In this document: positions 45,388 to 53,833 of the stretch, in pieces | Layout of the letters: every line of letters starts with the position of its first letter | Position numbering within the stretch: position 1 is the first letter of the stretch | Origin: Flavisphingomonas formosensis | GTDB lineage: Bacteria > Pseudomonadota > Alphaproteobacteria > Sphingomonadales > Sphingomonadaceae | Direction: 5' to 3' | Assembly (NCBI RefSeq): GCF_009755815.1 | Contig: NZ_WRPK01000001.1 | Span: 806,001 to 870,000 of the forward strand | DNA length: 64,000 nt | Notes under the pieces: generated by a model | Databases searched by the model: none | What the model was told of the DNA's origin: nothing | Seen by the model: the letters and a program-made list of their open reading frames with translations, nothing else | Made by a program: the position numbers and the translations under genes

Positions 45388-46048
45388 CGAGGCCCTTGAA
45401 GCCCTGCGCGATCACATACCATTCGGACGAATCCTTGCGGCTCGCCGGCGGCTTGGCGTGCTTGACGCTGGAGAACATGCGCTTGAGCGTCGCGACCAGA
45501 TCATTGTCGGCGCCGCCCGCCAGCACCTTCGCGACATAGGCGCCGCCCGGCCGCAGCACCTGGCCGGCGAAATCCGCGCCCGCCTCGACCAGCGCCATGG
45601 TACGCAGATGATCGGTCTTGGCGTGGCCGATGGTGTTGGCAGCCATGTCGGACAGCACGAGATCGGCTTGGCCGCCGAGCGCCTCCGCCAGCAGGTCCGG
45701 CGCGCGATCGTCCATGAAATCCATTTGGAACAGGGTGACGCCCTCGATCGGGGCGACAGGCAGCAGATCGATGCCGACCACCACTGCCTTGGGCATCTTC
45801 TTGCGCACCACCTGTGCCCAGCCGCCCGGTGCGATGCCGAGATCGACGACGCGCTGCACGCCGCCGAGCAGGCCGAAACGCTCGTCCAGCTCGATCAGCT
45901 TGTAGGCGGCGCGGCTGCGATAGCCCTCCGCCTTCGCTTGGCGTACATAAGGATCGTTGAGCTGGCGCTCCAGCCAACGGGTCGACGCCGCGCTGCGATT
46001 GCGGGCTGTGCGTACGCGCTGGCGCCCGCCGGAACCGCCCCGACTCAT
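45350..46048 (-). CDS. rlmE: 23S rRNA (uridine-2552 2'-O)-methyltransferase RlmE (FtsJ/RrmJ)
   Basis: A 232-aa SAM-dependent methyltransferase acting on the A-loop of 23S rRNA. Family features are RSRAAYKLIELDERFGLL, VVDLGIAPGGWAQVV, DFMDDRAPDLL, ADLVLSDMAANTIGHAKTDHLR and YVAKVLAGG. The last ~12 residues (LAHPPRNGEGDHP) are encoded by the palindromic repeat and are not family sequence. The start overlaps the Ppx/GppA stop by 4 nt (ATGA). Confidence 0.95.
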   Translation of the reverse strand: MSRGGSGGRQRVRTARNRSAASTRWLERQLNDPYVRQAKAEGYRSRAAYKLIELDERFGLLGGVQRVVDLGIAPGGWAQVVRKKMPKAVVVGIDLLPVAPIEGVTLFQMDFMDDRAPDLLAEALGGQADLVLSDMAANTIGHAKTDHLRTMALVEAGADFAGQVLRPGGAYVAKVLAGGADNDLVATLKRMFSSVKHAKPPASRKDSSEWYVIAQGFKGLAHPPRNGEGDHP

Positions 46049-47097
46049 GCGAGGCGGCCGCCGCGAGCCATCAGCGTGCGCAAAATTCCCTCGCGAATGC
46101 CGCGATCCGCAATGCCGAGCCGTTCGGCAGGCCAGATATCCAGAATAGCCTCCAATATCGCGCAGCCTGCGACGACAAGATCCGCCCGTTCGCCGCCGAT
46201 GCAGGGAAGCTGCGCCCGCTCGGCGACCGACATCGCCGAAAGCCGGCCGCTGATGTCGCGCATGGCCGTGGCAGGCACGACGAGACCGTCCACCGCGCGC
46301 CGATCATAATTGGGCAGGCCGAGATGCAGGCTCGCCAGCGTGGTGACCGTGCCGCTCGTACCGAGCAGCCGCACAGGCGCGATATGGTGCTTGCCGAGCG
46401 TCTTGGCGAACCCACCGAACTCGTCGGCGATGCGCGCACGCATGCGCTGATAGGCAGCGAACCGTTCCTCGCGCGTGGGGGCATCGCGCGGCTCGCTTTC
46501 GGTCAGCGAGACGACGCCCCAGGGCGCGCTGTACCAATCCAATATGGCTGGCTCGCCGCCACGATCATCGATCAGGATCAGTTCGGTCGAACCGCCGCCA
46601 ATATCGAAGATCAGCGCCGGCCCGTCGCCAGGCTCGAGCAGCGCGTGGCAACCGATCACCGCCAGCCGCGCTTCCTCACGTGGAGGAATGATGTCGAGCG
46701 CGAGGCCCGTCTCGGCATAGACGCGTTCCACGAACGCACGGCCGTTGTCGGCGCGGCGGCAAGCCTCGGTAGCGACCGAACGGACCAGCGAGACATGGCG
46801 CCGGCGGATCTTCTCCGCGCAGATAGCGAGCGCGGCGACCGCGCGGTCCATCGCGGCTTCGCTCAGACGCCCGCTGCCGGACAGGCCTTCGCCCAATCGA
46901 ACGATTCGGGAGAAGGCATCGACCACCACGAAGCCCTCGCGCGCCGGCCGGGCGATCAGCAAGCGGCAATTGTTGGTGCCGAGATCCAGAGCCGCGTAGG
47001 TGCGGCGCGAGAAGCCCGCATGGACAGGAGGGGAGGGGGCCGCACCGGACGGCGCATGGCCGAGCCTGGGCGGCGCAGTCGCGAAACCTTGCACCAT
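46045..47097 (-). CDS. Ppx/GppA family exopolyphosphatase / guanosine pentaphosphatase
   Basis: A 350-aa ASKHA-fold phosphatase. Motifs are ALDLGTNNCRLLIA (about 38), RSVATEACRRADNG, FIDIGGGSTEL-type (here IFDIGGGSTELILID) and LLGTSGTVTTLASL. It hydrolyses polyphosphate or pppGpp; sequence alone does not separate these. It is shorter than E. coli Ppx (no C-terminal HD-like domain). It is the first gene of a two-gene operon with rlmE, a conserved pairing in alphaproteobacteria. Confidence 0.92.
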   Translation of the reverse strand: MVQGFATAPPRLGHAPSGAAPSPPVHAGFSRRTYAALDLGTNNCRLLIARPAREGFVVVDAFSRIVRLGEGLSGSGRLSEAAMDRAVAALAICAEKIRRRHVSLVRSVATEACRRADNGRAFVERVYAETGLALDIIPPREEARLAVIGCHALLEPGDGPALIFDIGGGSTELILIDDRGGEPAILDWYSAPWGVVSLTESEPRDAPTREERFAAYQRMRARIADEFGGFAKTLGKHHIAPVRLLGTSGTVTTLASLHLGLPNYDRRAVDGLVVPATAMRDISGRLSAMSVAERAQLPCIGGERADLVVAGCAILEAILDIWPAERLGIADRGIREGILRTLMARGGRLA

Positions 47098-47229
47098 GCA
47101 TATGCACTCATTTTTTCCGCCGGCGAGCGCCGTCGGTACTTGGCGCCGAGACTAGCCACGGACTGCGCGACGAGCAAGTGGAGCGGCGTTGACAGCCCGC
47201 CCTCATCCCCTTATCTGCGCGCTTCCGAT

Positions 47230-47303
47230 TGCCCCGTCGTCTAAAGGTAAGACTACGGACTCTGACTCCGTCAATCGAGGTTCGAATCCTCGCGGGGCAT
47301 CCA
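47230..47303 (+). tRNA. tRNA-Gln (anticodon CTG)
   Basis: Complete 74-nt cloverleaf: acceptor TGCCCCG/CGGGGCA, anticodon stem ACGGA/TCCGT with loop CTCTGAC (anticodon CTG), T-loop TTCGAAT, discriminator T and encoded CCA. It reads CAG. Confidence 0.96.
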
Positions 47304-47506
47304 CATCGGCGCGCCGAAGGGCCTCTTCAGCAGTTTGTGCGTGGGCACTCGGTCGGGAGATCCGCGCCAATCCTAGGGCCGGCTTTCACATTAGCTTCCT
47401 AGCCACATTTCTAGCGGTACGGCTGTCGCGAATCGGGGCCGCCGATTTGCTCCGTCACTTGGCATGCGGAGCCACTGGGTTGAGCAGAGTAGGGCAAGCT
47501 GCTGTC

Positions 47507-47824
47507 TCATGGGAAGAGGGCTAGGCGGCGCACTGGCGTGGCCATTTCGGTGAGCGAAAGATGCCGCTGCGTCAGTATCGCATCGATGTTCTCGGGGAGC
47601 AGAAGGCTATGGCTGCCACGGCGACGTAGCTCGTCCTCGATCGCAGCAATCAGCCTGCGCGCCGCATCCCCACAGGCGTCATCCCGATAGCCGCAGAGAT
47701 TCTCCGCGCCCAGCGCCCACATCTCTTCGAGGGCCTGTTCGGTCGCGTCGCGAAGAAAGCCGGACACCCACGGGCTGAGCGGGTTCTGTCGAATGAGGTT
47801 AAGCGGGCGCGAGTTATCGTGCAC
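47507..47824 (-). CDS. Hypothetical protein, 105 aa
   Basis: GTG 47824 has AAGGAG five bases upstream, better than the more distant GTG 47842. The product contains NPLSPWVSGFLRDATEQALEEMWALGAENL and AARRLIAAIEDELRRRGSHSLLLPENIDAILTQRH, a plausible soluble helical protein. No family is recognised. It lies in a gene-poor stretch downstream of tRNA-Gln. Confidence 0.55.
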   Translation of the reverse strand: MHDNSRPLNLIRQNPLSPWVSGFLRDATEQALEEMWALGAENLCGYRDDACGDAARRLIAAIEDELRRRGSHSLLLPENIDAILTQRHLSLTEMATPVRRLALFP

Positions 47825-48562
47825 GGAATCTCCTTGCTCCACGGCTTTGCTCCAGATTGCAGTTCGGTCGCCATGATGGTGAATGAGAACAAATATGGAA
47901 CGTGGAATCCGAGTCGGTCAAGCGCTGGGGGGAATGATTTAAAGTATCTGCGTTTTACCGTGCCACGGCGATGGTCGGCGAGCCGAAGCGCCCCGTTGGC
48001 GGACATAGCCAGGGCAAAGTTGCTCACAGCAGTGCGACGTCATATCTCACGTTCATGATCCAAGATGTCTTGAAAGACCTTCTGGTGTCCTTCGCGGGTG
48101 ATGTCGGCAAATACTTCGCCGGAAGGTTTTGGAAAAACAAAGCCAAACGCGGCGACGCCGCTATGCGTTCAGCATCAACCGAAAGATACAATAAGAGGCG
48201 GGCTCAGCGGCAGGCTCGATCACGTAATCGCGCACGCCGTTAAGATCTGGCGGATCCCACAAAAAAACGCATTTATGCCTGCGAAGCGGAGCAATGCCAC
48301 GGTAGCAGTTTGTCCTTAAGCGCCCGGCGATCAGCGTTGTATGGTGCCTACACTGCACAGCTGGCCGGGGCCGGACGAGCCGGTCAGGCGGATGCCGTAA
48401 ATATATCCGTCGATGAGCGCGTCCGTCTTGGCAAATTGGGCAAAGGGCATCGTGAGCAGCATCGCACGACTTTCGGTTCGACCGTTCTGCGTACCAAATC
48501 GGTGGACTTTCTTGCGGTTAGCTGATCTTCTTCCCGCCTCGACATATCAGGAGAGATATAAG
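47825..48562. other. Gene-poor, lower-GC stretch after tRNA-Gln
   Basis: No confident gene. A plus-strand frame from ATG 48055 to 48243 would give a 62-aa basic peptide (MIQDVLKDLLVSFAGDVGKYFAGRF then Arg/Lys-rich) but has no binding site. Local AT content is higher than in flanking genes, which fits old insertion/deletion debris near a tRNA, but no integrase or repeat is visible. Confidence 0.4.
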
Positions 48563-48736
48563 ATGGCCGATCAGCCGCGGGATCAGACGGAGACGGGCGA
48601 GACCGAGAGTGGCGTGGACGATACGCGTCGTGCCGCGCTGGGCAAGCTTGGCAAATATGGCGCCGTCACCGGCCTTGCGCTGCTCGGCATCATGACGGCC
48701 AGCAAGACGCCTGCGGCGAGCCCGGTGCCGGTGTGA
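48563..48736 (+). CDS. Small protein (57 aa) with DTRR...LGKLGKYGAVTG motif
   Basis: ATG 48563 is preceded by CAGGAGAGATA, a good binding site. The N-terminal half is acidic (ETGETESGVDDTRR). The C-terminal half is a short hydrophobic helix (YGAVTGLALLGIMTA) followed by SKTPAASPVPV. Small proteins of this design (RR, KLGKY, AVT, hydrophobic helix) occur in sphingomonads; the function is unknown. The RR followed by a hydrophobic stretch could be a weak Tat-like signal. Confidence 0.6.
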   Translation: MADQPRDQTETGETESGVDDTRRAALGKLGKYGAVTGLALLGIMTASKTPAASPVPV

Positions 48737-48878
48737 TCCATCCCATGCCGTCGCGCTAGGGATTGCGCGATGACGTGGGGAGCCGGCCGTCTGCCTTCAC
48801 TGAAGGAAGACCGCGCGCGCTTGGCCGGCCGCATGCGCCAGACGTCGGGACGGCATGCTGCAAAGGCTTGGAAGCGGA

Positions 48879-49367
48879 TTACATCGCACCGCCGGCCGGC
48901 GGCGTTCCATCTGTCACGAACTCTCCACGATAGAGCTGCTGCTGGGCGGTGACGGTGCAGGACACGGTCATCGCACGCGCGAACGGATTGCCATAGACGC
49001 ACGTGCCCGAACCGGGCCGGGTGTCGAGCTTCTCGGGATCCTGGTCGGGATGCGCGAGGCGGATGGTGTCGATCGGCTGGGAGGCCCGCTCGCCCGCAAG
49101 GCTGGTCTGGTCTTCGCCGCGGCCGGAAAAGGTCAGCATCATGTCGCCGACAGTGAAGATGAAGCCGACTCGGCCATTGGGCGTCGTGAAGCTGACGAGC
49201 TTGCCGTCGCATTGCGAGGCGAGATCATTGCCATCGATCGTCATCACGCCGCAGGTGCCGGTAAGCGCATAGACTTGCGCCCCGTCCGCCGCCTGCGAGG
49301 GCGAACCCGTAAGCGCGACGGCCAATGCCAGGGCGATTCCCGTCGATCGAAGCATCATCTCGTGCAT
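48879..49367 (-). CDS. Exported hypothetical protein
   Basis: A 162-aa protein with a signal peptide (STGIALALAVALTGSPSQAA). The mature part has Cys residues in TGTCGVMTIDG, ASQCDG, SGTCVYG and TVSCTV, four spaced to form two disulfides, and looks like a small beta protein. GGGGG lies just before ATG 49367; ATG 49358 is an alternative. No family is recognised. Confidence 0.75.
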   Translation of the reverse strand: MHEMMLRSTGIALALAVALTGSPSQAADGAQVYALTGTCGVMTIDGNDLASQCDGKLVSFTTPNGRVGFIFTVGDMMLTFSGRGEDQTSLAGERASQPIDTIRLAHPDQDPEKLDTRPGSGTCVYGNPFARAMTVSCTVTAQQQLYRGEFVTDGTPPAGGAM

Positions 49368-49475
49368 TTCCCCCTTTTGTTCTTTGGCCCTCCTTGCGCC
49401 GGCTCTCTTCGAAAAGCGAGGGTAATGCTCTGTTTTGGAGCAAATGGCGGGCGCGGAGGACGCTGTCCCCGGCTG

Positions 49476-49985
49476 TCAGCCCTCGCGCTGGAGAGCGGCG
49501 ACGCGTTTGCGTTCCTCCGCCGGGATCAATCCTTCGAGCACCTGCCAGAAACCGGCGACCGATCCCTGGCCGGCCTGCGCATAGGCCGCCGACAGTTTCT
49601 CGCGAAGCGATTCGAATAATTCGGCTTCCAATGCCTTCCCTTCGGGCGTCAGGAACAGCAGCCGCTGGCGCCGGTCCACTTCGCCGGTGCGCGTTTCGAC
49701 GAGGTCGCGGGTCGTGAGCTCGCCCAGAACGCGGCCGAGCGATTGCTTGGTGATGCCGAGCAGGCGCAGCAGGTCGCTGACCTTGAGGCCGGGCTGACGC
49801 GCGATGAAATAGAGTGTGCGGTGATGGGCGCGGCCGAGGCCCTGGCTCGCCAGCCCCTCGTCGATGCCGCGCAGCAAGTGGCTGTAGCCGAAATAGAGCA
49901 GCTCGATGCCGCGTCGTATCTCCGGTTCGCGCAGGAACAGCGGCGATGCGGCCCGCGGCGTTTCGGAGGGAAATTGGGCAGCCAT
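49476..49985 (-). CDS. MarR-family transcriptional regulator
   Basis: About 169 aa from ATG 49985 (GTG 50003 would add six residues). Winged-helix core: HHRTLYFIARQPGLKVSDLLRLLGITKQSLGRVLGELTTRDLVETRTGEVDRRQRLLFLTPEG, with the DRR wing. It is divergent from ilvE, whose promoter overlaps its start, so it probably regulates ilvE and itself. The ligand is unknown. Confidence 0.92.
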   Translation of the reverse strand: MAAQFPSETPRAASPLFLREPEIRRGIELLYFGYSHLLRGIDEGLASQGLGRAHHRTLYFIARQPGLKVSDLLRLLGITKQSLGRVLGELTTRDLVETRTGEVDRRQRLLFLTPEGKALEAELFESLREKLSAAYAQAGQGSVAGFWQVLEGLIPAEERKRVAALQREG

Positions 49986-49987
49986 GT

Positions 49988-50016
49988 TGACGTATCTTGC
50001 CACCGCGACTAATCAC
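49988..50016 (+). promoter_or_regulatory. Sigma-70-type promoter of ilvE
   Basis: TTGACG (49988-49993), a 17-bp spacer and TAATCA (50011-50016) place a start site near 50022, about 30 bp before the ilvE ATG. It touches the marR start, a natural site for autoregulation. Confidence 0.5.
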
Positions 50017-50051
50017 GCGCAACCCGATCAGACGAGGAAAAAGAGGACGCG

Positions 50052-51146
50052 ATGGCGACTGCGCTGACCCTTCCCTTCGAAGTCCAGGCGCATCCGGCGC
50101 CGGTATCCGACGCAGAGCGTACGCGCCTGATCGCGGACCCCGGCTTCGGCAAGATCTTCACCGATCACATGGTGGTGGTGCGCTATTCCGTCGACAAGGG
50201 CTGGCACGATGCACAGGTGAAGCCGCGTGGCCCGATCGCGATCGATCCCGCCTGCGCCGTGCTGCATTATGCGCAGGAGATTTTCGAAGGCCTCAAGGCC
50301 TATCGCATGCCCGACGGCAATGTTTCGCTGTTCCGTCCCGAAGCCAATGCGCGCCGCTTCGCCGATTCCGCGCGCCGCCTCGCCATGCCGGAAGTCCCGG
50401 AGGAACTGTTCCTCGAGTCGATCCGCGCGATCGTCGAGGCGGATCGCAGCTGGATCCCGACGGTGGAGGGCGGCTCGCTCTATCTGCGGCCGTTCATGTT
50501 CGCGAGCGAGGTGTTCCTGGGCGTGAAGCCGGCCAGCGAATATTATTACATGGTCATCGCGTCGCCGGCGGGTGCCTATTTCAAGGGCGGCGCGCCGGCG
50601 GTCAGCCTGTGGGTGTCGGACGATTACAGCCGCGCCGGACCGGGCGGCACAGGCGCTGCCAAGTGCGGCGGCAACTATGCCGCAAGCCTGCTGCCGCAGA
50701 GCCAGGCGATCGCGCAGGGCTGCGACCAGGTCGTCTTCCTCGACGCTGCCGAGCATAAGTGGGTCGAGGAACTGGGCGGGATGAACGTCTTCTTCGTATT
50801 CGAGGACGGATCGATGCTTACCCCGCCGCTCGGCACCATCCTGCCCGGCATCACGCGCGATTCGCTGATGACGCTCGCCCGCGACGCTGGCATCGCGGTG
50901 CGCGAGGAGCGCTATTCGATCGACCAGTGGAAGGCGGATGCCGAGAGCGGACGTCTGCGGGAAGCCTTCGCTTGCGGCACTGCGGCGGTGGTGACGCCGA
51001 TCGGCGCGGTGCGAGGCACCAGCGTGGATTTCAAGATCGGCAATGGCGGCCCGGGCGTGCTGACGTCCGAACTGCGCGCTAAGCTCGTCGCGATCCAGCG
51101 CGGCGAAGCCGCCGATCCGCATGGCTGGGTGAAGCGCCTGTTCTAA
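50052..51146 (+). CDS. ilvE: Branched-chain amino acid aminotransferase
   Basis: A 364-aa PLP fold-type IV enzyme, the last step of Val/Leu/Ile synthesis. Family features are DHMVVVRYSVDKGWHDAQV, LHYAQEIFEGLKAYR, SLYLRPFMFASE, the PLP lysine in GTGAAKCGGNYAASLL, GGMNVFFVFEDG, and TPPLGTILPGITRDS. AGAGGACGCG precedes the ATG. Confidence 0.96.
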   Translation: MATALTLPFEVQAHPAPVSDAERTRLIADPGFGKIFTDHMVVVRYSVDKGWHDAQVKPRGPIAIDPACAVLHYAQEIFEGLKAYRMPDGNVSLFRPEANARRFADSARRLAMPEVPEELFLESIRAIVEADRSWIPTVEGGSLYLRPFMFASEVFLGVKPASEYYYMVIASPAGAYFKGGAPAVSLWVSDDYSRAGPGGTGAAKCGGNYAASLLPQSQAIAQGCDQVVFLDAAEHKWVEELGGMNVFFVFEDGSMLTPPLGTILPGITRDSLMTLARDAGIAVREERYSIDQWKADAESGRLREAFACGTAAVVTPIGAVRGTSVDFKIGNGGPGVLTSELRAKLVAIQRGEAADPHGWVKRLF

Positions 51147-51418
51147 GCACGGACGGGAGGCTTCCGCCGGGACCGCACTCGTCCCGATGTTGCCAGCGTG
51201 CTGGGGTGTGTTCGGATAGCCCGTCGACCACAACTGAGCGGCGATGACGGGCTATCTCCCGTCGCGAGACCAAGCGTTATCGCTAACGTACAACCGTGCC
51301 CGCGCGGCGGCGCCAAACATGTCACCTTGGGAGCGGCACGCTGCAGTTCGCGTCAAGGATGAATGATATCGTCGCCGCGCCGTCAGTGACGGACGGCGAC
51401 GAAGCATTCGATCGCCAA

Positions 51419-51574
51419 TCAATCCGGCGCGTAATTGGTTTCCATGTCCAAATCGAGGTTCGATCCGAGCTTGCCGAGCGTGATGTCCTCGATCGCGACC
51501 ACGGTCAGGATGGGCCGGCGCCACTGCGCTTCGCCGCCAGATGCAGTCGGATTTTTCGAGTCAAGCTTATCCAT
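51419..51574 (-). CDS. Lasso-peptide-like precursor 2 (51 aa)
   Basis: A 52-codon gene on the minus strand, a paralogue of the gene at 51649. The leader (residues 1-33) holds MDKLDSKNPTASGGEAQ, then W18-R-R-P21-x-L23, similar to the YxxPxL leader motif bound by B1 proteins, and Thr32 at the -2 position. The predicted core begins at Gly34: GKLGSNLDLDMETNYAPD (18 aa). Asp at core position 8 fits a Gly1-Asp8 macrolactam ring. AGGGGAC lies just before the ATG, in a ~30-bp sequence shared with the paralogue. Identification as lasso rather than another RiPP class is inference from motif plus neighbours. Confidence 0.72.
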   Translation of the reverse strand: MDKLDSKNPTASGGEAQWRRPILTVVAIEDITLGKLGSNLDLDMETNYAPD

Positions 51575-51648
51575 GTCCCCTGTCCCTTCAAAACTGGCCT
51601 AAGCCAACAACCTCAAGCCTCGTCCGTTGCGAGGCGTTCGATCGCCGA

Positions 51649-51804
51649 TCATTCCGAGAAGTTGTTTTCCATGTCCAAATCGAGGCTCGATCCGAGCTTG
51701 CCGAGCAGCGTGATTTCCTCGATTGCGACGACGGCCAGGCTGGGCCGGCGCCACCGCGCTTCGCCGCCAGACGCTGTCGGATCTTTCGATTCAAGCTTAT
51801 CCAT
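51649..51804 (-). CDS. Lasso-peptide-like precursor 1 (51 aa), shifted register
   Basis: A 52-codon gene with the same leader design (MDKLESKDPTASGGEAR, W18-R-R-P21-x-L23, Thr32). Relative to the paralogue it has one extra Leu between Thr32 and the Gly-Lys-Leu-Gly core, and one residue fewer at the C-terminus. If the core starts at Gly35 it reads GKLGSSLDLDMENNFSE (17 aa) with Asp8, but Thr is then at -3. If cleavage keeps Thr at -2, the core starts with Leu and the acceptor is Asp9. AGGGGAC precedes the ATG. It is proximal to the divergent promoter region. Confidence 0.72.
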   Translation of the reverse strand: MDKLESKDPTASGGEARWRRPSLAVVAIEEITLLGKLGSSLDLDMENNFSE

Positions 51805-51907
51805 GTCCCCTGTCCCTTCAAAACTGACCTAGGCCTACAACCCCAAGCCTCATCCATTGCATTATGCCTTGCTCCGCAACGGATGCTTCACGATATAGCC
51901 ACAGCGG

Positions 51908-51921
51908 TTGATCGGTATCAA
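51908..51921. promoter_or_regulatory. Palindromic operator-like site between precursors and cyclase
   Basis: TTGATCGGTATCAA is a 14-bp palindrome with 5-bp arms in the 197-bp divergent gap. It lies about 100 bp upstream of the precursor start and 80 bp before the cyclase start, so one regulator could control both directions. Confidence 0.4.
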
Positions 51922-52001
51922 CTCTTTCTGTTGGGCCGATAATTCCGCTTCGTGGCGATGATTGTCTCGCCACGCCGTCAACTGTCGGCTATGCGACCCC
52001 G

Positions 52002-53822
52002 ATGGGGCGGCTCTTCGGTTTTTTTCTTCGTGGCAACGATGCATATGGTCTGCGCACGCGCCTCGAGGCGGTCGGCCGCACGCGTCGAGGCCCGCCGGTC
52101 TATGCCGACGAGCGGGTCTTGCTCTGGGGGGATGCGGCTGGTGCTGCGGACGATCGCGCGGTGCCAGTCATCGGATGGGGCACGGTGCATAACCGGGTGG
52201 AGTTGGCCCGCGCCCTCGAATGCGGCCCAACGGTGCTCGACGATGTAGCGTTGTTGCGGGATGCTTTTGCGCGTTGGGGAGCGGCGGCATGCGAGCGGAT
52301 CCAGGGTGACTGGTGCGCCGCAATGTGGGACGCGTCCGCGACCAGCCTCCTTCTGGCGCGCGACCGGCTGGGCAGTAGCGCGCTCTATTATCATGACGGC
52401 CCGGACGTTTTCGCCTTCGCCACCGCGCGCGAGGATCTGATGGCGCTGGATCTGGCGCCTGCGGTGCTGGACGAGCTGTATGTCGCCCAGACGTTGATTT
52501 CATGGCCCGCCCACCATGGGAGCCGAACCACCGATAAATCGATAGCGCGGTTGCCGCCCGCGCATTGGCTGCGCGTGACGCCGGATCGGCTGGAAATCCA
52601 TTATTACTGGCGCCTCGAGGATGTTTGGGAGGCGAAGCTGCCGCGGCGGGAGGATTATGTCGTCCGCTTCCGCGAACTGTTCGACGAGGCTGTCCGCATC
52701 CGCGTGCCCGCCTCCGGCGCCGTCGCCACGACGCTGAGCAGCGGGCTCGATTCCGGATCGGTGGCCGTCACCGCTGCGCCGTTCCTGGCATCGCGCGGCA
52801 GGCGGTTGCCGGCCTATGTGTCCGTCCCGGTGCATGATCCGGCGCCGTTCATGGGAGCGACCATCGGCGACGAATATCCTCTGGCCGCCGTCACCGCCCG
52901 AGCCGCCGGCACGATCGACCTCCGCCGTATCGAGGCGGCGGATGCATCGCCCGTCGCTGCCATGCGCGAGGTGCTCGCCATCACGCGCGAGCCTCAGCAC
53001 GCTGCGGCGGCCTATTATTGGATGCTCGATCTGCTGCGCACCGCCGCGCGAGACGGCAATGAAGTGCTGTTGATCGGACAATTGGGCAATGGCGGCATAT
53101 CCTGGAGCGGAGATTTGACGTCCCTGCCGCTGCGGCACGAGCGGTCCCGCCACGGGCTTGGCGGCATGGCGAGGCTGCGGGCGCGCCGCATGCTGCCCTG
53201 GCCGGTGGAACGCCTCTATCGCGGGCTCCGCATGCCCCGCGATTTTCCCACATCGGCCATCCACCCGGAATTCGCCCGGCGGATGAGGCTGCGCGAGCGG
53301 CGGCTCGACGATCCCGTCGAAGGCGCCTATCCGACTCCACGGCAGGAGCGCTTCCGTTTCATCCGGCCGGGCTCCCAAAAGGTTGGCGCCGTCTTCGCCG
53401 AACTTGGCGAAGCGACAGGCATAACGATGGCCGATCCCACCGCCGATCCCGCATTGCTCGAATTCTGCTTTTCGGTGCCCGACCGCATCTATGTGGATCC
53501 GGAGACGGGCATGCGCCGCTGGCTGATCCGAGAGGCGATGAAGGGCCGGTTGCCCGAGGAAGTGCGCCTCAATCGCATGATGGGCCGACAGCTCAGCGAT
53601 CTCGTGCCCCGCCTGCGGCGCTTTCCCGCTGATATGGAGGATGCGCTCGATGATGTGGAGCGCGGGGCGGGCGCGGCCTATGTGGACGTAGCGTGGATGC
53701 GGACCGTCTGGCAGCGCCTCCAGAGCGAGGAGGGAAGCCGGATCCTCGATCTGGCGACGACGGTGCTGATGCGCGGCCTGATGGCCGGCCTGTTCGTCAA
53801 CGGCTTCGGCACGCGATATTGA
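52002..53822 (+). CDS. Asparagine-synthetase-like lasso peptide cyclase (C protein)
   Basis: A 606-aa protein. The N-terminal ~200 residues are a glutamine-amidotransferase-like fold that begins MGRLFG without the catalytic Cys2, so glutaminase activity is not expected. The synthetase domain has the ATP PP-loop TTLSSGLDSGSVAV at about 245-258 and PEEVRLNRMMGRQLSDL near the C-terminus. McjC-type relatives adenylate an Asp/Glu side chain and close the macrolactam with the core N-terminus. It is divergent from the precursors and 11 bp before the kinase gene. No strong Shine-Dalgarno was seen. Confidence 0.85.
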   Translation: MGRLFGFFLRGNDAYGLRTRLEAVGRTRRGPPVYADERVLLWGDAAGAADDRAVPVIGWGTVHNRVELARALECGPTVLDDVALLRDAFARWGAAACERIQGDWCAAMWDASATSLLLARDRLGSSALYYHDGPDVFAFATAREDLMALDLAPAVLDELYVAQTLISWPAHHGSRTTDKSIARLPPAHWLRVTPDRLEIHYYWRLEDVWEAKLPRREDYVVRFRELFDEAVRIRVPASGAVATTLSSGLDSGSVAVTAAPFLASRGRRLPAYVSVPVHDPAPFMGATIGDEYPLAAVTARAAGTIDLRRIEAADASPVAAMREVLAITREPQHAAAAYYWMLDLLRTAARDGNEVLLIGQLGNGGISWSGDLTSLPLRHERSRHGLGGMARLRARRMLPWPVERLYRGLRMPRDFPTSAIHPEFARRMRLRERRLDDPVEGAYPTPRQERFRFIRPGSQKVGAVFAELGEATGITMADPTADPALLEFCFSVPDRIYVDPETGMRRWLIREAMKGRLPEEVRLNRMMGRQLSDLVPRLRRFPADMEDALDDVERGAGAAYVDVAWMRTVWQRLQSEEGSRILDLATTVLMRGLMAGLFVNGFGTRY

Positions 53823-53833
53823 GGCGCCGCACG

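Noticed and set aside
51588-51857. 89-aa minus-strand frame across both RiPP precursors
   Set aside because: It is a different frame from the two conserved 51-aa products and is Arg/Ser-rich noise; the paralogous short genes explain the duplicated DNA.
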